Origin: Bryobacterales bacterium
GTDB taxonomy: Bacteria; Acidobacteriota; Terriglobia; Bryobacterales; Bryobacteraceae
Length of the DNA: 44,976 nt
Assembly (NCBI GenBank): GCA_016789745.1
Contig: JAEUQF010000309.1
Span: forward strand, 1 to 44,976
Reading direction: 5' to 3'
Part shown: piece by piece, positions 9,001 to 14,706 of the stretch
Numbering within the stretch: position 1 is the first letter of the stretch
Layout: each line of letters starts with the position of its first letter
Notes under the pieces: generated by a model
Database searches by the model: none
What the model was told of the DNA's origin: nothing
Seen by the model: only the letters and a program-made list of their open reading frames with translations
Made by a program: the position numbers and the translations under genes

Positions 9001-9949
9001 CACCTACATGCGCGAGCAGCGCGTCACCGACGCCGTGGAACGCATGCGCGACGGCCTGCGCAAGGCTCAGGAGCAACTGGACCGCAACGCCAATGCCGGC
9101 GGCAAAGACGGCGATGATCTCGAAAAGGCGCTGGCGCAGGTGGAGAAGCTGCGGTCGCAACTGCAGCAACTCGCCCAGCAGCAGCGCGGGCAGCAGGGCC
9201 AGCGCGGCCAGGGCCAGGAACAGGGCGATCAGCGTGGCCAAGGCAAGCAGGGCAAACAGGGCCAAGGCCAGCGCGGCGAGAAGGGTGACGGCCAGGGCGA
9301 GGGTCAGGAAGGCCAGCAGGGGCAGTCGGGTCAACAAGGACAGCAGGGCCAGGGCCGTGGCCAGGGCCAAAGCCAGCAGGCCGGTAACCAGCAGAGCCCC
9401 GGTGGTACGCCGGGCGCCGGCGGCCAGCAGGGTCAAGGCCAGCAGCAGGGCCAGGGCCAACAGGGCCGCGGCATGACGCAGAGCGACGGCCAGATGCGTC
9501 TGGGCGAGCGCACGCAGGGCGGGGGTACCGATGGCTTCCGCCAGCACGGCTATTCGGCGTTGAATGACGGCAGCATGCGGGCGCCGGGCGGGTCCATGCC
9601 CGGGGAGATGCAGCGCGGCCTGGAATCCACTTATCGCGAAGGCCTTCGCGATCTCCGGGAGATCGGCCAGGCGATGCAGGGCGAGGATGGGGAGACTGCG
9701 AAGGAAGTGCAGGATCTGTTGCGGCAAATGCAGCGGCTGGATCCGTCGAAGTTCCCCGGCAATCCGGCGCTGCTCGAACAGATGCGGGCACAGTTGCTGC
9801 CCAGCATCGAACAGCTGGAAATCCAGTTGCGGCGGAAGCTGGACGAGAAGCAGGGTGGTCAGGTTCGGACCGGTGTGTCTGACCCGATTCCTACCGGCTA
9901 TGCCGAACGCGTCGCGGAATACTTCCGCCGCTTGAGCCAGGGCAAGTAA
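6095..9949 (+). CDS. DUF4175-like membrane protein with Q/G-rich collagen-like regions
   Basis: I chose the ATG at 6095 because it has a strong AGGGGAGG site at 6081-6088. An upstream in-frame start would overlap batA by about 60 nt. The protein has 1284 residues. Three hydrophobic helices lie at about residues 27-47, 58-79 and 141-161. A periplasmic beta-rich part follows (about 180-500), then long coiled-coil stretches rich in Gln, Glu, Lys and Arg with two low-complexity Gly-Gln tracts (about 733-774 and 1027-1125), and a short folded C-terminus. This matches the DUF4175 family often found at the end of MoxR/DUF58/BatA operons. A strong terminator follows at 9984. The function is unknown. 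The tracts look like extended or fibrous periplasmic segments, possibly spacers or cell-wall contacts. Confidence 0.82.
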   Translation: MNAFEQLESYLRRIEGRLRMLALTRGAAITAVSALVATVLLVVIINGFAFSEASLQWARFALFLALAFAVGFGIIAPLLRLNTNRAAKGAESSFPEFKERLLTFAEKRRQGDADPFLELLAMDTLEAARKAEPSSIVPSLRLAAFLIGGLLATGVLVWLTTSGPGYWGHGASLLWAGTPRDVQPFYDVTVKPGDSRVRRKTDQLISAQLLGFQTNNVRLMVRYQGSTKWEQTQMTPQASGIGYEFLLAGLPESVDYYVEAGAIRSKQFRINVVDLPGVKKMKVTYHYPGWSGLRPVTDEGSGDLRAVIGTEADVLVQTDQPLKDGMLVLDNQTEIKLQPASESGWLTARVKIEKDGLYHIAAIDQGQKVRISQDYFIEAQVENPPVVKITRPRNDARVSPIEEVVIEVDAQDDFGLQEVSLKYSVNGGEEKTVNLLPSKGTKSVQNKTMITLEDYKLAPGDVISLYAVARDSRTSAQTDMNFIETIPFEFTYQQSQQMGGGGGGGEQEEQQKISQRQKEIIAATWNQIRDRSNDKGAAAENAKFLSEVQGKLRDPATSLAKRMQSRELSGTNQQFKSFTKDMESAATAMGVAAGKLKDQGWKAALPDEQKALQHLLRAEATFRDIQVAFGNQGGGGGGGGGGRDLASLFDLELDTEKNQYETGQQAGGGSQEQQKKEIDEALQKLEQLARRQKELAEQMKQQQKQTPQSRWQQEMLRREAEQLQKQLEQMSRNQQGQQGQQSQQGQQGQQGQQGQQGGQSGQSGQSGQSQQQQQMERMRQQMQAQQRNGGQSGQQQRIDPRVERALERLKQATEDMRKTGSEQGGGDAQSRRAAERLQEATDLLSNLRKQEAGSQMDELVDKANKLAEQQRAMMNQLREMYGKGNGGNDMRQMTENMQKSRELARQKDQMSQDLERLEREMQKAARDLAAGNKKSASTVRETLGDLQGSEAQRDMKFGAEWLRRGYGQSTYMREQRVTDAVERMRDGLRKAQEQLDRNANAGGKDGDDLEKALAQVEKLRSQLQQLAQQQRGQQGQRGQGQEQGDQRGQGKQGKQGQGQRGEKGDGQGEGQEGQQGQSGQQGQQGQGRGQGQSQQAGNQQSPGGTPGAGGQQGQGQQQGQGQQGRGMTQSDGQMRLGERTQGGGTDGFRQHGYSALNDGSMRAPGGSMPGEMQRGLESTYREGLRDLREIGQAMQGEDGETAKEVQDLLRQMQRLDPSKFPGNPALLEQMRAQLLPSIEQLEIQLRRKLDEKQGGQVRTGVSDPIPTGYAERVAEYFRRLSQGK
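8294..8416 (+). repeat. Gly-Gln low-complexity coding tract 1
   Basis: Inside the DUF4175-like gene, codons for Gln-Gln-Gly and Gly-Gln-Ser triplets repeat about twenty times. The synonymous codons vary (CAG/CAA, GGC/GGG/GGA), so it is a repeat at protein level rather than a perfect DNA satellite. It is collagen-like in its Gly spacing but lacks proline. Confidence 0.8.
9175..9470 (+). repeat. Gly-Gln low-complexity coding tract 2
   Basis: A second, longer tract of Gly-Gln, Gly-Arg and Gly-Lys units lies in the same gene, near its C-terminus. Compared with the first tract it has more Arg and Lys and some Gly-Glu, which makes it more charged. Codons vary, so slippage is limited, but the tract is a likely hotspot for length differences between strains. 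Confidence 0.75.
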
Positions 9950-9983
9950 GCGCAGCACCGCCCGACACACGGATCGCTGATCC

Positions 9984-10024
9984 AAACAGCCGCCGGGAGA
10001 CGATTCCGGCGGCTGTTTGCTTTT
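9984..10024 (+). terminator. Rho-independent terminator of the MoxR/Bat operon
   Basis: A perfect 13-bp stem pairs AAACAGCCGCCGG (9984-9996) with CCGGCGGCTGTTT (10006-10018) around a 9-nt loop, followed by GCTTTT. It lies 35 nt after the last stop of the operon and closes it before the DUF1559 gene. Confidence 0.9.
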
Positions 10025-10038
10025 CCACCCGTGTTCCA

Positions 10039-10082
10039 GGCTGCCGCGAATCCGGCACATTGCGGCCACCGGCTGCCGCGAA
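10039..10082 (+). repeat. 12-bp direct repeat upstream of the DUF1559 gene
   Basis: GGCTGCCGCGAA occurs at 10039-10050 and again at 10071-10082, 32 bp apart start to start (about three helical turns). Both copies are followed within 3 nt by TCCG. The spacing would suit two protein dimers on one DNA face, but no regulator can be named. Confidence 0.4.
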
Positions 10083-10153
10083 AGTCCGATAACTGCAAGC
10101 AGTATCCCGAGGTGGAACGTACGCACACATAGAAAAAGTTGCCTTCCCGTGAC

Positions 10154-10236
10154 TGGTTTTCCTCCGGGTCCGCCCTATCCAAAGTGGGGACGGACAGCCG
10201 AACCAAGGCTGCCGGAAAAGCCCCGGAGGAGAACCA
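10154..10236 (+). promoter_or_regulatory. Predicted three-way-junction RNA sequestering the DUF1559 ribosome binding site
   Basis: The segment 10154-10168 pairs with 10222-10236 in a 15-bp stem with one G-T wobble. The 3' strand contains the GGAGGA ribosome binding site (10225-10230) of the gene starting at 10240. Inside, 10169-10175 pairs with 10187-10194 (TCCG/CGGA plus CCC/GGG, one bulged A at 10190). A small hairpin CAGCC/GGCTG follows (10195-10199 with 10207-10211, loop GAACCAA). Together they form a three-way junction closed by the site-hiding stem, with about ten unpaired bases (10212-10221). This is a riboswitch-like or thermosensor-like layout. I do not see the conserved GGCAAACC and GACGCAAAGCC blocks of the c-di-GMP-I riboswitch, so no known class is claimed. 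Confidence 0.5.
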
Positions 10237-10239
10237 ACA

Positions 10240-11316
10240 ATGAACAACCAACAAACAACGCCCGTGGCCCGGAATAACCGGGCCGGCTTTACCCTGATTG
10301 AACTGCTGGTGGTAGTGGCCACCGTACCTGTACTGATCGGACTGCTACTGCCTGCCGTGCAGAAGGTCCGCGAGGCAGCCGCGCGTACCAGGTGCACGAA
10401 CAATCTCAAACAGATCGGCCTTGCGATCCACAATGCGCCGAAGATGCCGGCCAACCTGGCGGCGGCGATGCAGTCGGCTGGCCTGCCCGCTAGTGGTGAA
10501 GTGGATGGCTTCAAGGCTTCTTCGTATGCCGCAACCGACCTGGAATGGATGATGGCCATGGAGCCGATGCCCGGCGTTACAGGCACGGAAACCGCGTACG
10601 CCCGAGGGAGCAAGGATGGCCGCCTGTCCATTGAGTGGCGTGCCACGCCTGGGTCCTCGCAGGGCCACACCACGATGTTCGCGGGTGTGCGGAAAGCGCT
10701 TGGTATCGGTATCACGGAGGTCATGGCAGTGCCCGCAACGGCCGCCGAACGTGGAGCCCTGGCTGCCGGCGTGATCCAGGCATCGCGGTCACTGCCGCTG
10801 CTCATGCAGGCGGGCTACTCCTTCCAGGGCACCGATGGCACAGTCAGCTTCGGTTCCCTCGAACGGGTCCATACCGGCGGTGTTAACGTGGCGTTGGCGG
10901 ATGGCTCCGTGCGATTCCTGAAGGGCTCCATCGATGCCACCTGGACGCGCGTCAAAGAAGCCATGCAACTTGGTGTGTATGGAGAGAATTGGCAGACGCT
11001 GCCCGGTATTCGAATGTCGGACGCGCTTGGCTCCATGCCGCAGGCGACCTTCACCTTCGGCGCGGTACGGGAACTCACGGCTGCCTTCATCGCCGACTCC
11101 CAACTGCAGCAAACGTTGCTTGCACAGATCGGGCAGGTGGAAGCCGCGGTGAGCCGGGGCGATCGGGCGTCTGCCCAGCGCGCCTCGCAGACCTTCGTCA
11201 ACACGGTGCAAGGCGCGGCCGGCTCTCTGCCACTACCGCTGGTGAGCCCCGTAGGAGCGCAGACGGTTGCCGGATGGGGTTCGTCCATGTACCAATACGC
11301 CTGCTGCGGACAGTAA
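10240..11316 (+). CDS. DUF1559 pseudopilin-like protein (prepilin-type N-terminus)
   Basis: This 358-residue protein begins with a type IV prepilin signal. A short polar leader ends in Gly, then FTLIELLVVVA with Glu at mature position 5, and a hydrophobic helix follows (about residues 17-42). A prepilin peptidase should process it. The DUF1559 hallmarks follow: LLPAVQKVREAAARTRCTNN, the QIGLAIHN segment and a near C-terminal H-x9-DG box (about residues 210-221, ending LADGSVRFL). The family is common in Planctomycetes and Acidobacteria and its function is unsettled. The start ATG has GGAGGA 9 nt upstream, but this site is predicted to be locked in RNA structure. It is a single-gene unit, bounded by terminators at 9984 and 11325. 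No other pilus or secretion genes are nearby. Confidence 0.9.
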   Translation: MNNQQTTPVARNNRAGFTLIELLVVVATVPVLIGLLLPAVQKVREAAARTRCTNNLKQIGLAIHNAPKMPANLAAAMQSAGLPASGEVDGFKASSYAATDLEWMMAMEPMPGVTGTETAYARGSKDGRLSIEWRATPGSSQGHTTMFAGVRKALGIGITEVMAVPATAAERGALAAGVIQASRSLPLLMQAGYSFQGTDGTVSFGSLERVHTGGVNVALADGSVRFLKGSIDATWTRVKEAMQLGVYGENWQTLPGIRMSDALGSMPQATFTFGAVRELTAAFIADSQLQQTLLAQIGQVEAAVSRGDRASAQRASQTFVNTVQGAAGSLPLPLVSPVGAQTVAGWGSSMYQYACCGQ

Positions 11317-11324
11317 GACTGGCT

Positions 11325-11353
11325 AAGGCCGCCTGCCATGTGCGGGCGGCCTT
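11325..11353 (+). terminator. Rho-independent terminator of the DUF1559 gene
   Basis: A 9-bp perfect stem pairs AAGGCCGCC (11325-11333) with GGCGGCCTT (11345-11353) around an 11-nt loop, followed by CCCTCGTTT. It starts 8 nt after the DUF1559 stop. It also lies just past the end of the convergent Yip1 gene. Confidence 0.75.
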
Positions 11354-11362
11354 CCCTCGTTT

Positions 11363-11881
11363 CTACAGCCTGACCAGCCCGTGCAGCAGCCAGGCAATAA
11401 TCAGATACGCCACCCACCCGATAAGACACACGCCAACCGCCCGCGGTGTGCTGTCGTAATCCAGAGCCTGCCGCACCGCCACCACAAACGCCGCCAGCAT
11501 CCACACAAACGCCACAAACGACGTAATCCACCCCAGAAACGGCACCACCCCCAGGATCCGAATCACGCCCGGCGCCGCCGCGAATCCCGTAGTTCGGAGC
11601 AATTGCCCCAGATCCGCACGGGTCTGCGGCATGGGCAAGACCTTCGTCCCAATCAGAAACGTCACTCCTGACCAGACCACCCACCCCACCAGCGACGCCA
11701 GCAGGGCGCTGATCATGCCGCTGGTGCCGAACAGGCCCGCCGAGCCAATCGCGGCGCACACGGCCGAAACCGCCACCACCACAATCGCCTGTCCCAGCGC
11801 ATTCGGATCTGCTTCTACGTCTTCATAGGCGCGCGCGTCCAACTTGAGCGCGCCGATAAACCGATCGCCAAAGGATGCCAT
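11363..11881 (-). CDS. Yip1 family integral membrane protein
   Basis: A protein of about 172 residues (from the ATG at 11881) with about five hydrophobic helices separated by short loops: AIVVVAVSAVCAAIG, ISALLASLVGWVVWSGVTFL, GVIRILGVVPFLGWI, FVAFVWMLAAFVVAVRQAL and VCLIGWVAYLIIAWLLHGL. The pattern, and the Arg-Gln-Ala-Leu-Asp motif between the last helices, match the bacterial Yip1 family. I prefer ATG 11881 over the TTG at 11905, although its GGGGGGAG site is rather far upstream (about 14 nt). It is the last gene of a minus-strand unit with tyrS upstream and a 57-nt gap. No function is known for these bacterial homologues. Confidence 0.75.
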   Translation of the reverse strand: MASFGDRFIGALKLDARAYEDVEADPNALGQAIVVVAVSAVCAAIGSAGLFGTSGMISALLASLVGWVVWSGVTFLIGTKVLPMPQTRADLGQLLRTTGFAAAPGVIRILGVVPFLGWITSFVAFVWMLAAFVVAVRQALDYDSTPRAVGVCLIGWVAYLIIAWLLHGLVRL

Positions 11882-11938
11882 GACTGTTGCGTTCTCTCCC
11901 CCCAACAGTCTATACGCGCCGCCCGCCGATTGCAGGAA

Positions 11939-13159
11939 CTATCCGGCGACCTTCACCCACTTTTTGCCGACGTGTACGATGGCCTCACCGGCGGGCGCGG
12001 CAATCACGATATCGCCCACCTTCTCGCCGTTGATCTCCACCGCGCCTTCCTTCAGCTTGCGATTGGCCGCCGAAACCGACTCCACCACGCCCGTCTTTGC
12101 CAGCAGCCGCGGCACATGCCAGCCGCCTTCCACGGCAACCCCTTCCGGCAGCGCCATCGTCTGGATGTCGGCGGGCACCTCGCCGCGGCGCACCACGCGG
12201 TTGAACTCATCGGCGGCGCGCGCGGCATCTGCCTGCGAATGGAAATCGGCAATAATCCGCTTGGCCAGCCAGATTTTGGCTTCCATCGGGTGATCGGTGC
12301 CGGAGTGGATGCGCTCACGCATGGTGGCGATCTCGGCCATGCTCAGATCGGTCAGCAACTCGTAGTAGCGGTACATCAGATCATCGCTGATTGACATGAG
12401 TTTCTTGAACATGTCCTCCGGCGATTCCGTGATGCCGACGTAGTTGCCCTTCGATTTCGACATCTTCTCGACGCCGTCCAGGCCTTCGAGCAGCGGCACC
12501 GTCGCCACAATCTGCGGCTTCTGCCCGAAATCGCGCTGCAACTCGCGGCCCACCAGCAGGTTGAACTTCTGGTCGTTTCCGCCCATTTCGACGTCGGCTT
12601 CCAGCACCACCGAGTCGTAGCCCTGCGCCAGCGGGTACAGGAACTCGTGAACGGAAATCGGCGTCTGCGCCGCGTAGCGTTTGGCGAAGTCGTCGCGCTC
12701 CAGCAGGCGTGCCACGGTGTAGTGGCCGCACAACTGGATCACCTGCTCAAACTTCATTTCCCCCAGCCAGTGGCTGTTGAAACGTACCTCTGTCTTGGCG
12801 GGGTCCAGGATCTTGAAGACCTGTAGTTTGTACGTCTCGGCGTTGCGGTCGATATCGGCGCGGGTCATTGGTGGGCGGGTCAGGTTGCGCCCGGTAGGGT
12901 CGCCAATCAGCCCGGTCATGTCGCCGATGAGGAAGATCACCTGGTGGCCCAGGTCCTGAAAATGCTTCATCTTGCGAAGCAGCACGGTGTGGCCCAGGTG
13001 CAGGTCCGGCGCCGTGGGGTCAAAGCCCGCCTTCACCCGCAGCGGTTTGCCGGTCTTCTGCGAAGCAATCAGGCGCTCGCGCAGGTCATCGACGCGAATA
13101 CACTCCGACAGGCCCTTCTGCAGATACGCTAGCTGTTCATCGATCGAAAGAGAGGTCAC
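11939..13159 (-). CDS. tyrS: tyrosyl-tRNA synthetase
   Basis: This 406-residue class I synthetase charges tRNA-Tyr. It has the HIGH-type motif HLGH (residues 54-57), the catalytic-core segment GGNDQKFN (193-200) and the KMSKS loop (232-236). An S4 RNA-binding domain occupies the last 65 or so residues. The HLGH/KMSKS combination with this length fits the TyrZ-like branch of bacterial TyrRS. The start is a GTG at 13159, 9 nt after the stop of the upstream peptidase gene, with only a weak GAAGAGA site, so it probably depends on coupling or readthrough. No T-box leader is visible. It appears to be the only aminoacyl-tRNA synthetase in the window. Confidence 0.97.
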   Translation of the reverse strand: MTSLSIDEQLAYLQKGLSECIRVDDLRERLIASQKTGKPLRVKAGFDPTAPDLHLGHTVLLRKMKHFQDLGHQVIFLIGDMTGLIGDPTGRNLTRPPMTRADIDRNAETYKLQVFKILDPAKTEVRFNSHWLGEMKFEQVIQLCGHYTVARLLERDDFAKRYAAQTPISVHEFLYPLAQGYDSVVLEADVEMGGNDQKFNLLVGRELQRDFGQKPQIVATVPLLEGLDGVEKMSKSKGNYVGITESPEDMFKKLMSISDDLMYRYYELLTDLSMAEIATMRERIHSGTDHPMEAKIWLAKRIIADFHSQADAARAADEFNRVVRRGEVPADIQTMALPEGVAVEGGWHVPRLLAKTGVVESVSAANRKLKEGAVEINGEKVGDIVIAAPAGEAIVHVGKKWVKVAG

Positions 13160-13168
13160 TCTCTTCAG

Positions 13169-14395
13169 TTATAACCCGAGCGCCGATTCCACTTCCCGTT
13201 CCACCTGCGCGAATCCGGCCGGGTCACGCAGGACGATTGCCAATCCGGTGTTTGCCTTCAACTCCAACAGTTTCTCCACGCCGATGCGCGCCATCGCATA
13301 CGCCACCGCCGCCGCACCGCTCGACATGCCGCCCCAGCCGCGCCCTAACTGGCTCAGCTTCGGCAGTTTACCGGCAGCCGACATCGCCTTCATTTCCACG
13401 ATCATCCCCGCCGGCAGCGGCGCCCCGGAATACTTCTGCGCCAAGCCTTCGTGCAGCCAGCTCGGCCACTGGCCCATCTCGTACAGGCAGGCGTGCACCA
13501 ACTCATGCGCGAATGTGCGCCGCAACTCGGCGCTGACCTCGCGCGTGGCCGACACCGGCACATGGATGCGTCCGTCATAGAGCCCGCCGCTCCATTCGGC
13601 CGCCTGCGTCGCCTGCATGTAGCCTTCCCGGTTGGCGGCCACGGCCGTCACCCGCTCATTCGCCCGGCACCCCAACTGCACCGAAATCCGCGTGTACTCG
13701 TCGTCCAGCACCTGCAGCATCGACCGCGCCAGGTCTGTCGGGATCAACGAGCGGTCATACCGCAGCGCCACGCGCGACCCCACCATCCGCTCCGATCCCT
13801 TGTCCGCGCCCTTCTCCCGGTTCACCCGGTCGATCATCGCCTGCACGGCTGGATTCGGGTCAATCTCGTGCGACTCCTTCCAGTGCCACAACGCGCGGTC
13901 CAAGTTGTCCGTGCGGTAGTACGCCAGGCCTGCCACCGCATGCAGATACGGATCCGTGGGGTAACGCTGTAAGTCCTTCTCCAGCATCGCCAGCGCCTCG
14001 GCTGGCTGGTTGGCCTCAATAAGCGCATGTGCTTTCTTGGCCGGATGCTCGCGTGTGGCCTTCGCGCCTGCCCGCTGCACCACCGCGCCGGCATCCATCG
14101 CGGGCGCCGGCCCGCCACCGCCGCCGATACCGCGTCCGGCCTTGCGCGCTTCGTCGAAACCGGACGCGTTCGTCACGGATTTCGCAGGAACGTACCCCAT
14201 CACGGTCTTGCCGTCCACGGTGCCGCTGATCTTGTAGCAGGTGCCCGCATCCCCCGAAAGCGAGGAGCGAATCTCCACAGCCGTCCCCACCGGCAGGGAA
14301 GCCACCGGCGTATCGTCGCCGCTACAACCGCTGCGCAGCACGGCATCGCTCGACAGGCTCGCAAGGGTCAGAGCCACCAACACAGGCACTGGCAT
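13169..14395 (-). CDS. Secreted TPR protein with gluzincin (peptidase MA-like) motif
   Basis: The 408-residue protein starts with a signal-peptide-like segment (MPVPVLVALTLASLSSDA). An SH3-like beta domain follows (about 28-75), with P-V-G-T-A-V-E-I-R and a G-Y-V-P ending. Next come a Gly/Ala linker, one or two TPR units (about 118-185) and a zinc-peptidase site HELVH (297-301) with W-L-H-E-G giving the third ligand Glu316. It is a second, shorter relative of the TPR/gluzincin protein at the start of the window. The mature protein is probably periplasmic. It heads a minus-strand unit with tyrS and Yip1. The ATG is preceded by TAGCAT only 6 nt away and has no clear Shine-Dalgarno site. The substrate is unknown. 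Confidence 0.82.
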   Translation of the reverse strand: MPVPVLVALTLASLSSDAVLRSGCSGDDTPVASLPVGTAVEIRSSLSGDAGTCYKISGTVDGKTVMGYVPAKSVTNASGFDEARKAGRGIGGGGGPAPAMDAGAVVQRAGAKATREHPAKKAHALIEANQPAEALAMLEKDLQRYPTDPYLHAVAGLAYYRTDNLDRALWHWKESHEIDPNPAVQAMIDRVNREKGADKGSERMVGSRVALRYDRSLIPTDLARSMLQVLDDEYTRISVQLGCRANERVTAVAANREGYMQATQAAEWSGGLYDGRIHVPVSATREVSAELRRTFAHELVHACLYEMGQWPSWLHEGLAQKYSGAPLPAGMIVEMKAMSAAGKLPKLSQLGRGWGGMSSGAAAVAYAMARIGVEKLLELKANTGLAIVLRDPAGFAQVEREVESALGL

Positions 14396-14401
14396 ATCCC
14401 C

Positions 14402-14407
14402 ATGCTA
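14402..14407 (-). promoter_or_regulatory. -10 hexamer of a likely leaderless minus-strand gene
   Basis: On the minus strand the hexamer reads TAGCAT, with a 6-nt spacer (GGGGAT) before the ATG at 14395. Transcription would start at or within 1-2 nt of the start codon. The GGGG in the spacer is too close to act as a ribosome binding site. Confidence 0.4.
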
Positions 14408-14601
14408 GGGAACAGCCTGAGCAAAGGCTCTCGGCAGGATACCTGAATTGCGCCGGTGTAGGCCCTGAGCCGTAGCGCCTTCTATGCCACCCGCAAACGA
14501 GGGTATAGGCGGATCCTGAGGCGGGTATACACCCTCAGAACAACCTGAGTACGTTCCTAGAGCATTCTTCTGAGAGCAACTCTGGCCCGCTCGCACTATT
14601 G

Positions 14602-14610
14602 TGATATAGA
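14602..14610 (+). promoter_or_regulatory. Extended -10 promoter candidate for a small RNA
   Basis: TGATATAGA is an extended -10 (TGn plus TATAGA at 14605-14610). The -35 region (near 14582, CTGGCC) is weak, as is common for extended -10 promoters. It would start transcription near 14617. Confidence 0.4.
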
Positions 14611-14616
14611 GTCGAA

Positions 14617-14679
14617 CGTTCTTCTCCGAGAGAGACAAGAGAGACAAGCCGGGGACCCTCCGCCCCGGCTTATTTTTTT
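14617..14679 (+). ncRNA. Candidate small RNA ending in an orphan terminator
   Basis: A plus-strand transcript starting about 7 nt after the extended -10 would run some 63 nt, with no protein gene between. Its 5' half contains a perfect 9-nt tandem repeat, AGAGAGACA twice (14629-14646), which is purine-rich and probably unpaired. It ends in a strong intrinsic terminator. It could instead be the tail of a longer RNA starting further left, or an attenuator in a leader of the DUF1697 gene. I do not recognise any known RNA family: no 4.5S tetraloop block and no tmRNA end are present. Confidence 0.4.
14646..14679 (+). terminator. Strong intrinsic terminator without an upstream protein gene
   Basis: AAGCCGGGG (14646-14654) pairs perfectly with CCCCGGCTT (14663-14671) around the loop ACCCTCCG, followed by A and seven T. 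This is a textbook plus-strand Rho-independent terminator. No plus-strand gene precedes it for more than 3 kb, so it must end an RNA that begins inside 14396-14640. Confidence 0.88.
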
Positions 14680-14693
14680 GGTCTGAATCCCGC

Positions 14694-14699
14694 TACAAT
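14694..14699 (+). promoter_or_regulatory. -10 hexamer of the likely leaderless DUF1697 gene
   Basis: TACAAT lies 7 nt before the GTG at 14707. There is no Shine-Dalgarno sequence between them, and the preceding terminator would block readthrough. The -35 region overlaps the terminator T-run and is poor. Confidence 0.5.
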
Positions 14700-14706
14700 C
14701 ATACCC

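Larger units (their letters stand above)
14396..14706. other. Gene-free intergenic stretch with repeated CCTGAG, candidate sRNA and terminator
   Basis: This 311-bp divergent spacer is less GC-rich than its surroundings. I see no convincing protein gene. CCTGAG occurs at 14416, 14464, 14515 and 14544. Related sites are TCTGAG at 14569 and the inverted CTCAG at 14534, which could pair with 14545-14549. GGGTATA occurs twice (14501, 14523). The right half holds an extended -10 (14602), a purine tandem repeat (14629-14646), an intrinsic terminator (14646-14679) and the -10 of the DUF1697 gene (14694). Confidence 0.6.

Noticed and set aside
6056..10126. A 1356-codon open frame on the minus strand opposite the DUF4175-like gene
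   Set aside because: It is the reverse of Gln/Gly-rich codons (CAG, GGC), giving Leu/Ala runs. The plus-strand gene has a strong ribosome binding site, membrane helices and family motifs. The antisense frame has no motif and is explained by GC-rich codon use.
10154..10236. c-di-GMP-I (GEMM) riboswitch identity for the DUF1559 leader
   Set aside because: The stretch GGGGACGGACAGCC looks a little like the GEMM core, but the required GGCAAACC and GACGCAAAGCC blocks and the GNRA tetraloop are missing. The inner stem TCCG/CGGA is not part of GEMM.
10017..10277. A small plus-strand frame across the leader of the DUF1559 gene
   Set aside because: It overlaps the predicted RNA structure and the start of the real gene, with no conserved sequence.
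14405..14647. A minus-strand frame in the gene-free spacer
   Set aside because: It has no ribosome binding site or family motif and runs through the terminator stem. Composition looks non-coding.
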